A stretch of DNA of 64,000 nucleotides from Cyclospora cayetanensis (taxonomy: Eukaryota; Apicomplexa; Conoidasida; Eucoccidiorida; Eimeriidae): contig NW_020312043.1 of assembly GCF_002999335.1 (NCBI RefSeq), forward strand, positions 1 to 64,000. The letters are read 5' to 3'. The notes beneath the pieces are model-generated. The model was not told where the DNA came from. It saw only the letters and a program-made list of their open reading frames with translations, and ran no database searches. A program made the position numbers and the translations under genes. Positions 23,650 to 35,639 of this stretch are shown here, one piece after another (positions within the stretch are counted from its first letter, which is position 1; each line of letters opens with the position of its first letter).

Positions 23650-26600
23650 TCAGTTTCCATCAAAATGCAGCTGGTCTCTGAAGGCCCTCACGTCACTCTC
23701 AGTGATGGTGCACGACGAACCCCTCTCCCGCACGCAATCCTGAAGAAAAGACTGAAGCAGGAACAGGCACAGATACGGCACACATGCCAACAGCACTGTA
23801 GCAACAAGAAGACGAGACACCCTTGGGAGGCAGGCAGCAGCTATGCGCATAGGCCACACGACTAGCCAACAACAGCAGCTTCTGAAGCAACCAGCCCCCG
23901 TCTCTTTCCGTTCTTTCCCGCCCCTATCCTCACCCCCTTCCCACCCCCCACTAAAAACGGAATCTGCCAAGAGTAGATAGTTAGGCCCACGGTGGCAGCC
24001 AGAAATAGAGGCAGCAGACACGATCAAGGAGAGGCTGCGCATTGCACAGGGAGCTGCTGCTGGTTGAGGCCTCTTACCACGAACTTGTCTGCAAAGGACC
24101 GGTAGTTGCTAGCCATGATCATTTGCTGCGGCGACCACAGCAACACCAGAAGGACACTCCCACCGAATGAAACAGGATAGCAAGAGCAACAGCGGTCCAA
24201 CAGTAACAGCAGCAACGAAGAAGTGCTGCACCCTTACCGTTTCCAGAGGCAGTCGATTGAAGGCCGCCATGAGCGCTGCCTCCGCCGTAGGCGTCTCGCT
24301 AGTCCCCTGCGGCATCGCACGCACCATAACATAGAACTGCCGAATGCAGACAGCTACCGGCTGCAGCAAGACGTAAGCGCTGCCGCAAGAATATGTTGCG
24401 ACAGCCGGAAGCACAAGACCAAACAGCGCGTGTCGAGGTGTGGCGAAGGCCAAGCGAGAAGCTAACAGCGCCCTCAGCAGGGTCAGCATACAGCCACGCA
24501 GCCACAAGGAAGGAAGAGCTGCGGTATACAGCCAAGTCCAACCTGCTCGCGATCGAGCCGTTCCTGTTCTCTCAGAATCTCGGCAACAGACACGAGCCCA
24601 TCCCCTTCGGCGTCCGACTGAGCCGTCTCCGAGTCGGTGGCTGCAAAGGCACATGCAAAAAGCGCAAAGAATAGCGGCAGAGGGCGTGGAGGCAGCTGCT
24701 AGTGAAGATACTGCTCGCCACGCTACACTAGGGGCATAAAGCAGGAGAAGCAGGGAGAACACGACTGGCAGCCTCGAGGGCCATACATGGGGGCGATGGT
24801 GAGCCACGGCGTCTGCAGCGCAGCCGGGGAGCATCTCGCAGTTCCTCGTCCAATGTGAGTTGCTGTTGCTGCTCCTGTTGCTCCTCTTGCTCCTGTTGCT
24901 GCTCCTGCTCCTGCTGCTGCAGGGGGGTGCCCAAATGCCTGAGCGTGTGGGGCCCCTCAAAGACAACACGGGTAGCTTCTCCAGGAATTCCGCTGAAGGG
25001 AAAATAATGCAGCAAATACTCGGCACGACCTGTTCTGTCTAAGCGGCGTCGAGGTGCCCTCCGCAGCTCTGCTGGCCACCATACAACACGCCCCTGTTGC
25101 TGCTCTTGTTGCTGCTCTTTTGGCTGCTCTTGTGGCTGCTCCTGTGGCTGCTGCGTGTCGTCAGCGATTTCTGGGGGGTCCTGGTCGTCTAGAAGCACCC
25201 AACGGACTTCTAAGCTGTCTCCTACGCGCAAGCCAGCGTCTTCCAGCAGCCTTTGAGCGTCGGCTGCAGCCTCGGATGCGGCAGCAGCGGAAGGTCTTGG
25301 TGCCGACTGCAGAGGAAAAGCAGCCCTTCGGGATAGCAGCTTGCTCACGGGAGGAGATGACAAGAAAGCAGCCGATCGCGTTCGTTTAGGCCTGCCTGGA
25401 AAGCCAGGAGGCGGTATGCCTTCGAAAGCGGCATCTGCAGGTGCTGTCTGCTGATCCTGCTTTGCAGCCGACATGGCTGGAGCCTCGTCTTCCAGAAGCG
25501 TTTCAAGAAGAGACGCGTTGCTGATAGGGCCTTGATCTGGATGCCCTCTTGGTGCCTGCGAAATCGCCGGCAGCTGCTGGTCGATAGCATCAGCAAAAGA
25601 AGAAGTCGCTGCTGCTGGCGTCGCTGCTGCTGGCGTCGCTGCTGGACTGGCTGGCGATTCGTGGGGAGGAGTGCCTCTGGAACCCGCCACTGTCAGAGCA
25701 GCTGTAGGAGGACACTCAAAAGAAGTTGAAATCACCGACTCCACCACGTCTGCATGCAGGGCAGTCGCCACTGCTGCTGCTGCTTCTGCTTGTTCTCCCG
25801 GCTTCTCGCTTGCTAGATCAGTTGCTACGGCTGCTCCAGAGTTGGGGCGGCGGGCGGAGGGAGTCGCCATTCCCCCCCAAACAAGACTGGCCGTAATAGC
25901 AGCAGCCGTGGAGGAGGACGCAAAAGAATCTCCTGCGGAAGTTACGCCTGCTGGTGCAGAATCTCCTGCGGAAGTTACGCCTGCTGGTGCAGAATCTCCT
26001 GCGGAAGTTACGCCTGCTGGTGCAGAATCTCTTGCGGAAGTTACGCCTGCAGGTGCAGAATCTCGGGATGTAGATGGGGCCGTGGTGGAAGCCAATGCGG
26101 GAGTTGCAGGTGCAGAGTCAGACGCTGATAGGACTGGCGATGATACTGCGAGTGCGAGCGCCTCGTGCAACGTGGAGGTCTCTACTCTCACCGTAAAAGG
26201 AGCAGCACCTGGAGGGCTAGCAGCAGTCAGATTTGGTGGCATTGCTACGGCTGCTAACACTGTGCGTGGAGATGCCGCTTTAAGGCCATCTGGGAAAGTG
26301 GCATCTGCAGCAGAAGATCCAGCCGATCGACGCTGCCGATTAGTCTGCCGAAAGGGATCATCCTGAGAAGGCCCCTGTATCGGCATGCAAGGCTGCTTCT
26401 GCTGCTGCTGCAGCAGTAACTGTTCTCTCGAGGCTTCCAGCTGGACCTCCCTCGCTGCTGCAATAGGAGCTAGCACTGCTTCTGCTGCGCACGGACGCAT
26501 TTCGGAGGGAAGTGCAGCGGCGGAGGGGCGTTGAGATGCTTCTGAAAAAGCTGAAACTTCAGGTGCTACAGTCATTGGTGATTCTATTGGCCTCTTCAGC

Positions 26601-29014
26601 GTCGTTGCTGCTGCAACAGGCGTCTTAGTTGCAAGTGCTGCAGGTGACTGCTGTGGAGAGGGTAGTGCTGCTGGGGAAGGACTCGTAGCAGCTGCTGCTG
26701 CAGTTGCAGAGGCTTCGATACCACTTGTGGTTGAAACTGCTGCGGAAGCAAGTGCTAATTGTCTTGTAAGCTGTGCTGCTGCTGATGCCACGTTTGCCTG
26801 TGCAGCAGGTGTGTCGGATGCAGCTCTAGTCACAGCTGCATTCCTTGGCAGTGCTTCTCGTTCAAGTGTTGTTGTCGCGCTGCTTGCGACTGCCGCGACT
26901 GCAGTGGGAAGTGGTGAAGCTGCAAGCGGTAGATTTGCAGGTGCCTCACTGTGCGCTGCTGCTGCAGAGTAAGGCAGTACTGCCGCACGACTTGCAACAG
27001 CTGCTGCTGCTGCTGCTGCAGGCGAACAGGGTGTTGTTGCTGCTGCAATTACAGGTGCCTCACTGTGCGCTGCTGCTGCAGAGTAAGGCAGTACTGCCGC
27101 ACGACTTGCAACAGCTGCTGCTGCTGCTGCTGCAGGCGAACAGGGTGTTGTTGCTGCTGCAATTACAGGTGCCTCACTGTGCGCTGCTGCTGCAGCTGCT
27201 GCAGTAGAAAGTGATGCCGTTGCAGGAGATGCAGCTGCCTTAGTTGCAAGCAGAGGGGAAGCTGTTGGGCGTGCTGCAGCGGATATTGTTGCTGTTGCAG
27301 CTGCATTCGGTCCAACTGCGTCCCCTGCAGCCGATGCAGCAGCAAATGCAGCAGCAAATGCAGCTGCAGACACAGGCCATGCACCCACAGCTACATTAGG
27401 TGTATGGGATGCCGCTGCAGTTTCAGACGATGCTGATCCTGAACTTGCAAGTGACGCTGCTACAGCTGCGCCCGTCACTGCTGCTGCTGCTGCTGCAGTT
27501 GTAGGTGAAACTAGTGCATCGGGAGCAGCAGCAGCAGTGGCTGCCTTCGCAGCAACAAGTCTCTGGAGAACTGCTGCTGACTGCGCTGTGGGGGCTGTAG
27601 ATCTTGCCTCTGTGGCTGCAGTGTCAGTAGGTGCTAGCAGCATGGCTGCTGAGGATACAGCCGTTTCAGACAACGCAGAGGAGACCGGAAGAGGCGCAGC
27701 TGCATCTGCATCTGTACTTGCAGAATCTGGTAGCCTTTGCGTTTCTTTGGCTCCCCTTGAATCCCCCAGTCCACGCACGTGTGCTGTTGACACAGGTGTC
27801 GCTGAGTTGGAAGCAGGCATGTGCAGGATCGCTCCTGCTCCTCCTTGTGCAATTGCAGCCACAACGCGCGGCAAGGCTTCGAATTTCGTTGGAGCTGCCA
27901 CGTCACAAGCTCCTAACAGCATCTGAAACTCAGTTTCCAGTGGCAAAGTCGCTGCTGTTTCTGCTGCTGTTTCTGCTGCTGTTTCTGCTTCTGTTTCTGC
28001 TGCTTTTTCTGCTTCTGTTTCTGCTTCTGTTTCTGCTTCTGTTTCTGCTTCTGTTTCTGCTGCTGCTTCTGCTGCTGGTGTTGTCGTTTGTGTCGGGATG
28101 GGTGCGGCAACGCTAGCTGTTGCTGCCGCTGCTGCAGCGGCTCGTGCAGTTGAGCAGTCTGCTAAAAGAGCAGCAACACATGCCGAAGAAGGCACTGCAA
28201 CCTGTGAAACAAGCGCCTCGGCTGTGGCTCCAGATGCAGTGGGGGGGCAGCAGCCCTGTGAAATCGTGCCTGGTAGTGGATTGCTGCTTCTGCTGCTGCA
28301 GTCGGCTGTCGGGAGAGTGGAGGGAGGCGGAAACAAAGCCTCTCTAGGGGGTTCAGTGATAGTCAAAGCAGCGGTCTGCACCACTTTTGCCAAGGACAGA
28401 CTGACATCCATGCCACTGTCACTGGAAGCCTTGGGGAGTTTCACATTGGGGACTGCAACGCATTTCCCAGTCTGCGGATTGTGGGTGTACTGCCGTTTAA
28501 GCGAATGCTCCTGCTGCTGCGCCTCTGAGGTCAAGAATGCCAAAGGAGATGATGGCTGAGGCAGTAGTACAGCTGGGCAGTGGCTTGTTGTTGCAGCAGC
28601 ACCAGCAGCAGCAACAGCAACCAGAGCAGATATATCCCTAGACATCGCGTTGTTATCCTCCGGCTCTGCGGCATGCTGGATATTGGCAGCAGTGAACGCG
28701 CCACTTGCTTCTGCTGACGCTGCTGCTTCTGCTGCTGATGCGAGAGCTCCTGTTACTCCTCCGGGTGCCGCTGTTTCTGCTGATGCTACTCCTCCTCCTG
28801 CTGATGCGAGAGCTTCTGCTACTCCTCCTGATGCCGCTCTTCCTCTTGATGCCATTGTTTCTGCTTGCGCCACGACGTCTGCCTTTCTGTGCGCTGCATC
28901 CTCTGCTGTTGGCGCTGGTGTTGTTGGAGGTGCTTCGGCTGCAGGACTGCTCTGTCTGCTGCAGGGAGTGGCCTCAGAGGCTTTAGAAACGCCGTTGCTG
29001 CAGCATATGTCCAT
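23650..29014 (-). CDS. Giant Ala-rich protein with possible Tudor/PWWP-like module
   Basis: The main exon, 24766-29014, reads about 1416 residues from an ATG at 29014. Four small exons then fit in phase: 24543-24640, 24238-24360, 24078-24125 and 23650-23739, giving about 1535 residues. Most of the protein is Ala/Ser/Thr/Pro low complexity with internal tandem repeats. The only folded-looking part sits near the end of the large exon: VGDSLEVRWVLLDDQDPP, a Gln/Glu insert, then VVWWPAELRRAPRRR and EYLLHYFPFSGIPGEATRV. That order resembles a Tudor, Agenet or PWWP chromatin-reader fold. The downstream exons encode an acidic stretch, QFYVMVRAMPQGTSETPT, NYRSFADKFV and a short tail. The first donor (GTCGTG) is weak; otherwise the protein stops at 24728-24730. 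Function is unknown; chromatin binding is inference. Confidence 0.6.
25926..26062 (-). repeat. 33-bp coding tandem repeat, about four copies
   Basis: Units start at 25926, 25959, 25992, 26025 and (partly) 26058, nearly identical, each encoding DSAPAGVTSAG on the minus strand within the Ala-rich protein. Copy number could vary between strains because the unit preserves frame. Confidence 0.9.
26941..27195 (-). repeat. 114-bp coding tandem duplication, about 2.2 copies
   Basis: The block starting GTGCCTCACTGTGCGCTG recurs at 26941, 27055 and 27169, an exact 114-base period, with the first two copies essentially identical. It encodes a 38-residue unit (containing AHSEAPVIAAATTPCSP) in the Ala-rich protein. 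The near identity points to a recent duplication or gene conversion, or to an assembly artefact. Confidence 0.9.
27949..28078 (-). repeat. TTTCTG/GCTGCT coding repeat (Ala-Glu-Thr)
   Basis: Short units of TTTCTGCTTCTG and TTTCTGCTGCTG repeat for about 130 bases. On the minus strand they encode alternating Ala, Glu and Thr (AETEAETEAE), forming an acidic linker in the Ala-rich protein. Confidence 0.85.
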
Positions 29015-32000
29015 TTTCAAGTGGTTTCGAAAGCGTCTGCTGCAGGTGAGCACTGAAGGAGGAGGCTCTCACTCACAAGGTCACTGAGCAGCTCCTCTCT
29101 GGGCTGTTCGGATGCTGTTGTTGCAACTGGCCACGCGTCCGCGCACCTAAAATTCGATAAGAAAGACAACTCTATAGCATTTAAAGATGCTCGGAAACTG
29201 CCGCACAAAGGCCTTCGAGTTCCCAGGCCTCGTCACTGCCTTCATAACGCCCGATCGTACCGCCGCGGCTGCCGTACCACTATAGCGACAAGAACAACAG
29301 CGCGCATCAGGAGGCTCTTGCATGTACTTCTCCTGCTGTTACTCTGAAATCTGGCCTCATTTGCACCGTATTCTCGAGCTGCTAATTCGGTAGCGTCTCG
29401 GAAGGTGCTTGGGAAGCTTGACACACAACGGGTTCCCCCGGGGGCCGTGCAGAGGCCCTCAAGACCGTAAGGGAGGCTGCGAGATGCTCCCAGATATTTG
29501 TTTAGAAAATCTCAGCTAATAAGAAATCACACATTTAGTCAGTACGGCTTTTATGGGAAGGCTCAATCAGCTGGTAGCGGCCCCGCAGTGGGGGGCTGCT
29601 GCCACTTTTATCGCTGCGGGGGCCGCGCGTGTACAACTACGGTGTCTGCACGTGTTGTTGCTTTTGTTGCTATTGCTGTTACTGCTGCTCCATTAACTGA
29701 AGACAACTGACTCCTCTGAAGCCTTATACGCAGGCAAATACTCCCGGGGCTTCCCCCGAAGCGTTCCCCCCTTTCTCAGTAGCGCAGTCGCAATCCACGA
29801 AATCATACGGAAAGGCGCTGTGTCCACTGAACACTGGCTGCAGAAAACAGACAGACCGTAGTGCTCCTCTTTCTGCATAGTCTTGCTACCGAAGGCCTCG
29901 CTGAGGGCCCCGCAAATGCACGCTAGAAAGCTCGCAGTCAAATGTGCAGGGATCACCGCTAGCCACCGGCTAGCGTAGATAGACCCGCAGGTATCCTGTC
30001 TTTCGACCAGTTCGATACTGCAGTTAATGAGCGATGAGCGGCCTGAAGAGAGGGCTAGCAAGCTTGTTGGCCACTTTCAGATACTTAAAATAGGAAGCTA
30101 GATAGATGACCATACAGTTAACAAGAGCACTGGCCATGCCTACAACTTGTGCCTGCGCGAAAGCGTTGTGGCTCGTGCGCTCCTGGTGGACGGTGAAGCT
30201 TCCCGGGGGAGAGACACAGGCAGATGTGGACAGCATACTGCAAAGTGCAGCGTGCCTGGCCTACGACAGCCTTGCTTTGATCCGCCGGCGGCCCATCAAG
30301 TAAAGCCCTTATGGCGGGAGGGGGACGAACAAAAGCGAGTAGGGGGGCGCTCTGTACTGCAAACCGTGATCACGACTGTGCGTCGTCAACGGAATATCGT
30401 GCAGTCTCTCCCTACAGTAATTGAGCCTGTATTTAGCCTGTTGCTTTCTTCTAGGCCGGTTGCCAATAACCCGGTGTGATGACAGTTTAGCATCAAAATT
30501 TAAAAGTGCATGGCTCACGGACATCAGCTAAGGCAAAGTGCCAGCAGATACTAGTGGTGCATTCACACGCAGAGAAGCACGGTCAAGTGCTTCCCCCCTC
30601 TTGCGTATTTGGCCCATATTTCACACTAAATTACGCTACCAATACACATGGAGGCTCTATAGCTGCTCCTTGCCCCCACCTTTAAAACCTGTCTCCCCAT
30701 TTGCTTCTTGTGAAGGTTCACTGGTGAAGTGAACAGTTACGGTGCGTGCAAGCTCGTGTCTAAGTTGAATGACTTGGTGATGTGAGGTACCAAAATGGGA
30801 GAAACGTTGGACAATGGCGAACATTGGTACAGTGATGGGTGCATGAAATTAATCTCCAAGCCATCCGATGCGCTCTACTCATGCTTTGCATCGCCACTGT
30901 GAAGGCATGCCTTGCTGTAGGACTCGGTTGACATGCTGGCGTTCGGTAGTAGACTACTCGCTAGATGACTTTTTCAATGCTTTCGCATATTATACTGAAG
31001 TGAGATATGCGGCATAGACTGCATATGTAGGATGGTGGATAGCACAGTGGCATTTTGAAGGCTAGCGGAAAGGCGTACACATGGCAACAAAATGCAATAT
31101 TTACTCTTATTTAGCTCGAAAGTTGCAAAAATGTCCTTTCACATCATGTGCTTTACATGTAGAAGGAATATTTCCGGCATCCCTTGCAGTTCACAGCATG
31201 CGACGGAGAGAGCGCGTGTGGTGTCTTGGTTTGGCGCTTTTGTCTTTTTCTGCTGCTCTGCACGGCTGCGATCTGCCTCCTGGAGATGCTTTCGGGGGAG
31301 CTGTGCTTGCAATGCTCTAGCAAGCAGTTTACATACGACTCTAGCTAAGTTATTCACTTATTCTTCTCCTGACAAGCATTTAATAAATGGAGCGATTCTT
31401 CGCCATGAAAGCGTCAAGAAACATGCCATGCGAGCAACGCTGTGAAGTATCTCGTCACCGGAATACACCGAGTTGCCGTAGTTCATGTTTATGCATCCAT
31501 GGCATGTGTCTTGATGTGGCTCTTTCGCGCTGGCTATTGGAATTTAGCGTATTTTCATGTAATCCATCGCCTCTCCTCCGGTGACTTCTTTGGCAAATTG
31601 CAGAGTACATACCGTCCTTGGACCACTGGGAATTATGTCGGCATTATACAGCAACCGCGTTGCAGTCAGTGCCCCTCTTCAGCGTTGAGATTAGTAGGTA
31701 GATGGATGCAACACCGGAAAGCGTTAGCTTAGCAGCGGTGATGTGCCAGAAATCAATGCTGGTTTTGCTGAAGGGGATTGCCTCTCTCCACAATCACTAA
31801 TCAGACACTTTTGCCTGTTGAAATGAAACTGCTATGCTGCTTCGTGGGAGTTATTGCTAGTAAGGATTTGTCCACAGACCCTTTTCGCAATGCAGGTGCA
31901 TGGACGTTTACGTCAGTCGTGAGCTGATCATAAGCATATGCAGTGTTCGTGCATACAGCTCAAGAGGGATATCCCTATTTATCTAGCTCCTCTCCGTCAC

Positions 32001-33289
32001 TAGTGGCGTTTTGCCCGATGCCGCGCAAGGCTGCTCCTGCACTTTTTCTACAAGTATGCGGTACAGCAGCGACCAGCTGTGTTTGGGAGGCTCCCTCCCA
32101 ACCCATCAAAAACACGGCAATGCTGACCGATGCAATTGGCTTACCCCACTTCAGTCTGTCCTTGCTAAAGGCTATCTTAAGTCATCATGGTGCTTGCCAT
32201 CTCACAAAATAACGGCGTATCAAATAGTGCAGCCCCTGTTGATTCGTGTAAACGGCAACTGGCGCAACCAGAAGTAAGGGTCTTTATCTTTCAAGCGCCA
32301 TTCAAACACGCAATAGCCCTGGATCCTTCGCTGCACTGCCCTGCGCAGTTGCAGATGTCGCTGACGCACTTTTTCGCAGCAGACCGACCAACAAGAATGC
32401 ACTCTACCCGGGGTAGAGGCTCATGCTGATTTTTGGAAGGCTGTTCGGGTAGCAAGTCAAGAATACGCACCGGCAACCACGTTGGTGATGGCATTATATG
32501 CTTCACTGTGAAGCTGCACTGCAGAAGGCGCACAAGCCATCGAAAACCTCTAGGATTATCAAACTCTTGAAAAACTTTATGAGATGCACGCGCAAAACTG
32601 ATCCCCGGTGGGTCCTCTACAACATTTTATCCTCTGTCGCTTTCTTCACTGCGTCACAGCGCGCGAAAGCTTTTTATTTCTCCTACGTGCCTTCTTGGCT
32701 CGCTAAGCAGGCAGCTTCTGCGGGTCGCAGTCCCGTCGTCCAAGTCCTTTGGCTGTTCGCATGCGCCTGCAGTTTCCAATTATATGACCCGAATTCCCCA
32801 AAACCCACATTCTTTGCTTGAAGGCTGTCTGTGGCTACCGAAACGCGGGTTCCCCCTATTTTTCTCCTCTGGTTCCAGTTTAGACTGGAAGCTACGGCCG
32901 GTTGGCACAGTCTCAACATCCATAGATTCGATACATTGACTTGGCTGTTCCCTTAGCCACAGATGCAAAAGTTGCGCTCAGTTGCAATTGCAGCCTGAAG
33001 TAGTCCACCCTTTGTGAAAGCCCCAACGTTTGGCTGTGTAATCGTGATTTACTACTCATCCTGCGAGCACCTAACTTGACCAGCTAGACCTAAGATCAAC
33101 CACTGACCGAGCAACTGCTCGTGACCGTTGTAGCTTTTGCTAACCATGTTCTATATTTTTGCTTCATTCCAGTTTGATAGATTCCGCTGCCTCAGCCCTC
33201 TCGATTCCCCCAGAATTTGGTGTTGAGCCAATCTCGGCCTAATTGAATGAAGGATTGTACAGTAGTAGGCCCTGCAGGCAACCGACCTC

Positions 33290-34030
33290 CTTTACTGAGA
33301 TAAAGTCAATATTGCAGTGCTGCTACATCCAATAAGCATGCAGCAAGGAGCACTGGCTTTTGTTAACCTCAGGCGTACAAAGCGGCATCTCCAAACGGTT
33401 GTTGAAGTCTTAGAGTACTTGCCCATCCCCACAACTGTCGTACTTTTCTGGGTTCCATAGGTCCACCGAAGCATTGCTATTCACTTTACGTACTAACAAA
33501 TCAGCTGTTTCTGTCAGCTGTGAAGCTACTCCGTAAACATCAGCTTGCAGCCCTTGTCGCCCAAACAGGCGATATGCCAGTCTACCTCTACTCAGCAATA
33601 ATTTTTCTCAGCGCGCATCAAACTACTGAAATATCTTAAAACAATTTCGAAACCAGACAGTTGCTGTAGGGAAACCTGGCATCCCACTGCATCTACAGCC
33701 TGTGAATTAGCGGCGAACAGCTGCATCCTCACACAACGCAATACTGTCAACTGTAGCGTTCCATCCAAGGCGTCCGTGGGTAGACACTCAGATCCAGAGT
33801 CTATATGTACGAATGAATACAACATTTGCCCTTCCTTCCCTCTTGAAGTGACGAACATGAGGGGAAGCTGACAGCTAGGTGCAAGTAGCTGCACCCTCCA
33901 CGCCTTTCGAGCGGTTACAACTAGTTGCTTGTAGCATTTAGTCAGCACGCAAACAAGATTGCGTCTTTGTGTTTCGAGCCAAAGGCACTGTGTAATAGAG
34001 AAAATACACAGACATACAAACCTAATACTC
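33290..34030 (-). mobile_element. Retroelement remnant related to the 20.6-21.4 kb copy
   Basis: On the minus strand this carries, in order, FVHIDSGSECLPTDALDG with LRCVRMQLFAANSQAVDAVG (34,030 to 33,640) and then ADLLVRKVNSNASVDLW with PEKYDSCGDGQVL (33,570 to 33,410). These are the same two blocks seen at 20.6-21.4 kb, with shared DNA runs. The second block resembles a Ty3/gypsy Gag N-terminal region. Frame shifts and stops show it is not functional. It shows the family was present in several copies. Confidence 0.55.
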
Positions 34031-34659
34031 ATTGACTTACTGAGTGCTCGCTGAACATCTAACGACCTCAGTAGAAGGTGTTGAAGTGCAACTTGGCTCG
34101 CTACAGAAGAAATGATTCACTGAACATTGTGTACAATGTGATAGGGAAGTGGTAACATTTCTTACCAGCAAACGAAACGCAATTACAAGTACAATACTAA
34201 ACGCGCGAAGAGTAGCTGCTTTGTTAGGGACTCTTTGGCAGTGTATTAGGAACAAGTATCTCCTACTACACGTTGGGGCTTTTCCGAAGGCGATCGGGCT
34301 ATGGGATATAAAACCTCACACTGCCGAGTCTCCGAACGACGCCTTCTCAAACGGCCTATTTTAAGCTCGTTCAGTAAAGTAGTTTGCATCGTGTTAGGTG
34401 TACAGGGAGACTGTCCTGTATCCTATCACTGTTTTAGGCCTGAGTACATCCTATCTAAAGGCTTTGGAGCCCCCTCTGGAAACCTCTACGACCCGCCGCC
34501 GTCTGCTATCCTCAGCTGAGCACAAACATAGAACTTGCAGAAGCTTTTGTAGGCAGCCGCAAAAAATTTGGCTCGCCAGTGAATGAACCTTTATCAAGGT
34601 AAACACTTGTATTTTTTGTAAAGGCTGCTCAGGAAAGGAGAGGTGAAACATCCACAGGT

Positions 34660-35000
34660 GTGCAGTTACATATACAAATGCAGGTGTTTATGTGTTACAC
34701 AGGCTACCACGCAGTAAGCGCTTACACATGTGTACGCCTTTTGAATGTGAACTTATCATGTGCCTACACATGGATACATCCAAATATGTTGTAGGCATGT
34801 ATCTACTCCATCACATACCAAGGCATGAACACGTATGTCCATGTACAAAGGTGATGCACAAGCAAACATTTACATACATGGGCGCATATAAATACATCCA
34901 GGTACATATATATACACACGAATCAAGTATGAATATTCATGTTTTCATACCACATGTGTACTTCGAAGCACACATGTACACAGAGGAAGCCAATACATGC
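34660..35000 (+). repeat. ACATGT/ACATAC-rich simple sequence
   Basis: A stretch rich in CATG, ACAT and TACA words, including ACATATATATACACAC near 34,900. It is imperfect and has no fixed unit. Similar word use appears in introns elsewhere in the window, such as DHFR-TS intron 6. Confidence 0.5.
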
Positions 35001-35639
35001 CCGTCTGCTCGCGTCACGGTGCTCGCCTGCTCCTAAAGATTGCACGGGGATACAAATGAAGAAGTGCATACACCGTACGCATTTGTGCTGCCACACAATG
35101 AATGGCAACGCCGCGATACGTGTGATGCATGCGTACAGATTGATAGAAATAACAGTTCTGCGCCTAATTCATGTGACCTTTGGGCTGTAGGGGCGCCTCA
35201 AACAGAAGCAGACAACACTGGTTGCTCTTGTTCCTGCGGTTGCTGTACGGAAACCTCCGGTTTGCCAATATCTTTGCCGCACGCTACAAGCCTTGCGGCT
35301 GCTAGAAGCGGCCCCACACATTGCGGGCTTCCCACTCGTTCAACGAATTCCTAGGCCAATGGAGGACAGGAAGCTTCGTGCCTCGTTTTTTAATTACCCC
35401 TCTTCTCACTTGACTCCAAACAGGCTTCCACTTTCCCTATAAAGGGGTGGCGCCGTCCAGAAAGGCCATGCATAGCACAAAGCCCCTCACGGTACCCTTC
35501 CTACAGAGAGCTCATACATATGGGCTATTTGTCCAAGTGACTGGCACCTCCCCTGCGAGGGCCCCTATGGAGCGGGGGCCCCATCAGACGAAAGCCAATC
35601 CATACAGGTCCTCTCACCATCGTGAAGTCGGGAGACGCA

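Larger units (their letters stand above)
29015..35639. other. Second gene-poor, repeat-poor segment
   Basis: About 6.6 kb lacks a supported gene and has essentially no triplet repeats, apart from a short CTGTTG run near 29,640-29,690. Both strands show short open frames without recognisable domains; frames near 30.1-30.3 kb are open on both strands and cannot be decided. A gag-like retroelement remnant lies at 33.3-34.0 kb (minus) and an ACATGT-rich simple-sequence stretch at 34.7-35.0 kb. The region resembles the 15.5-23.3 kb segment in texture. Confidence 0.5.

Noticed and set aside
26845..27214. Poly-Leu and poly-Cys frames on the plus strand
   Set aside because: They are frame shadows of Ala-encoding triplet repeats in the minus-strand giant protein.
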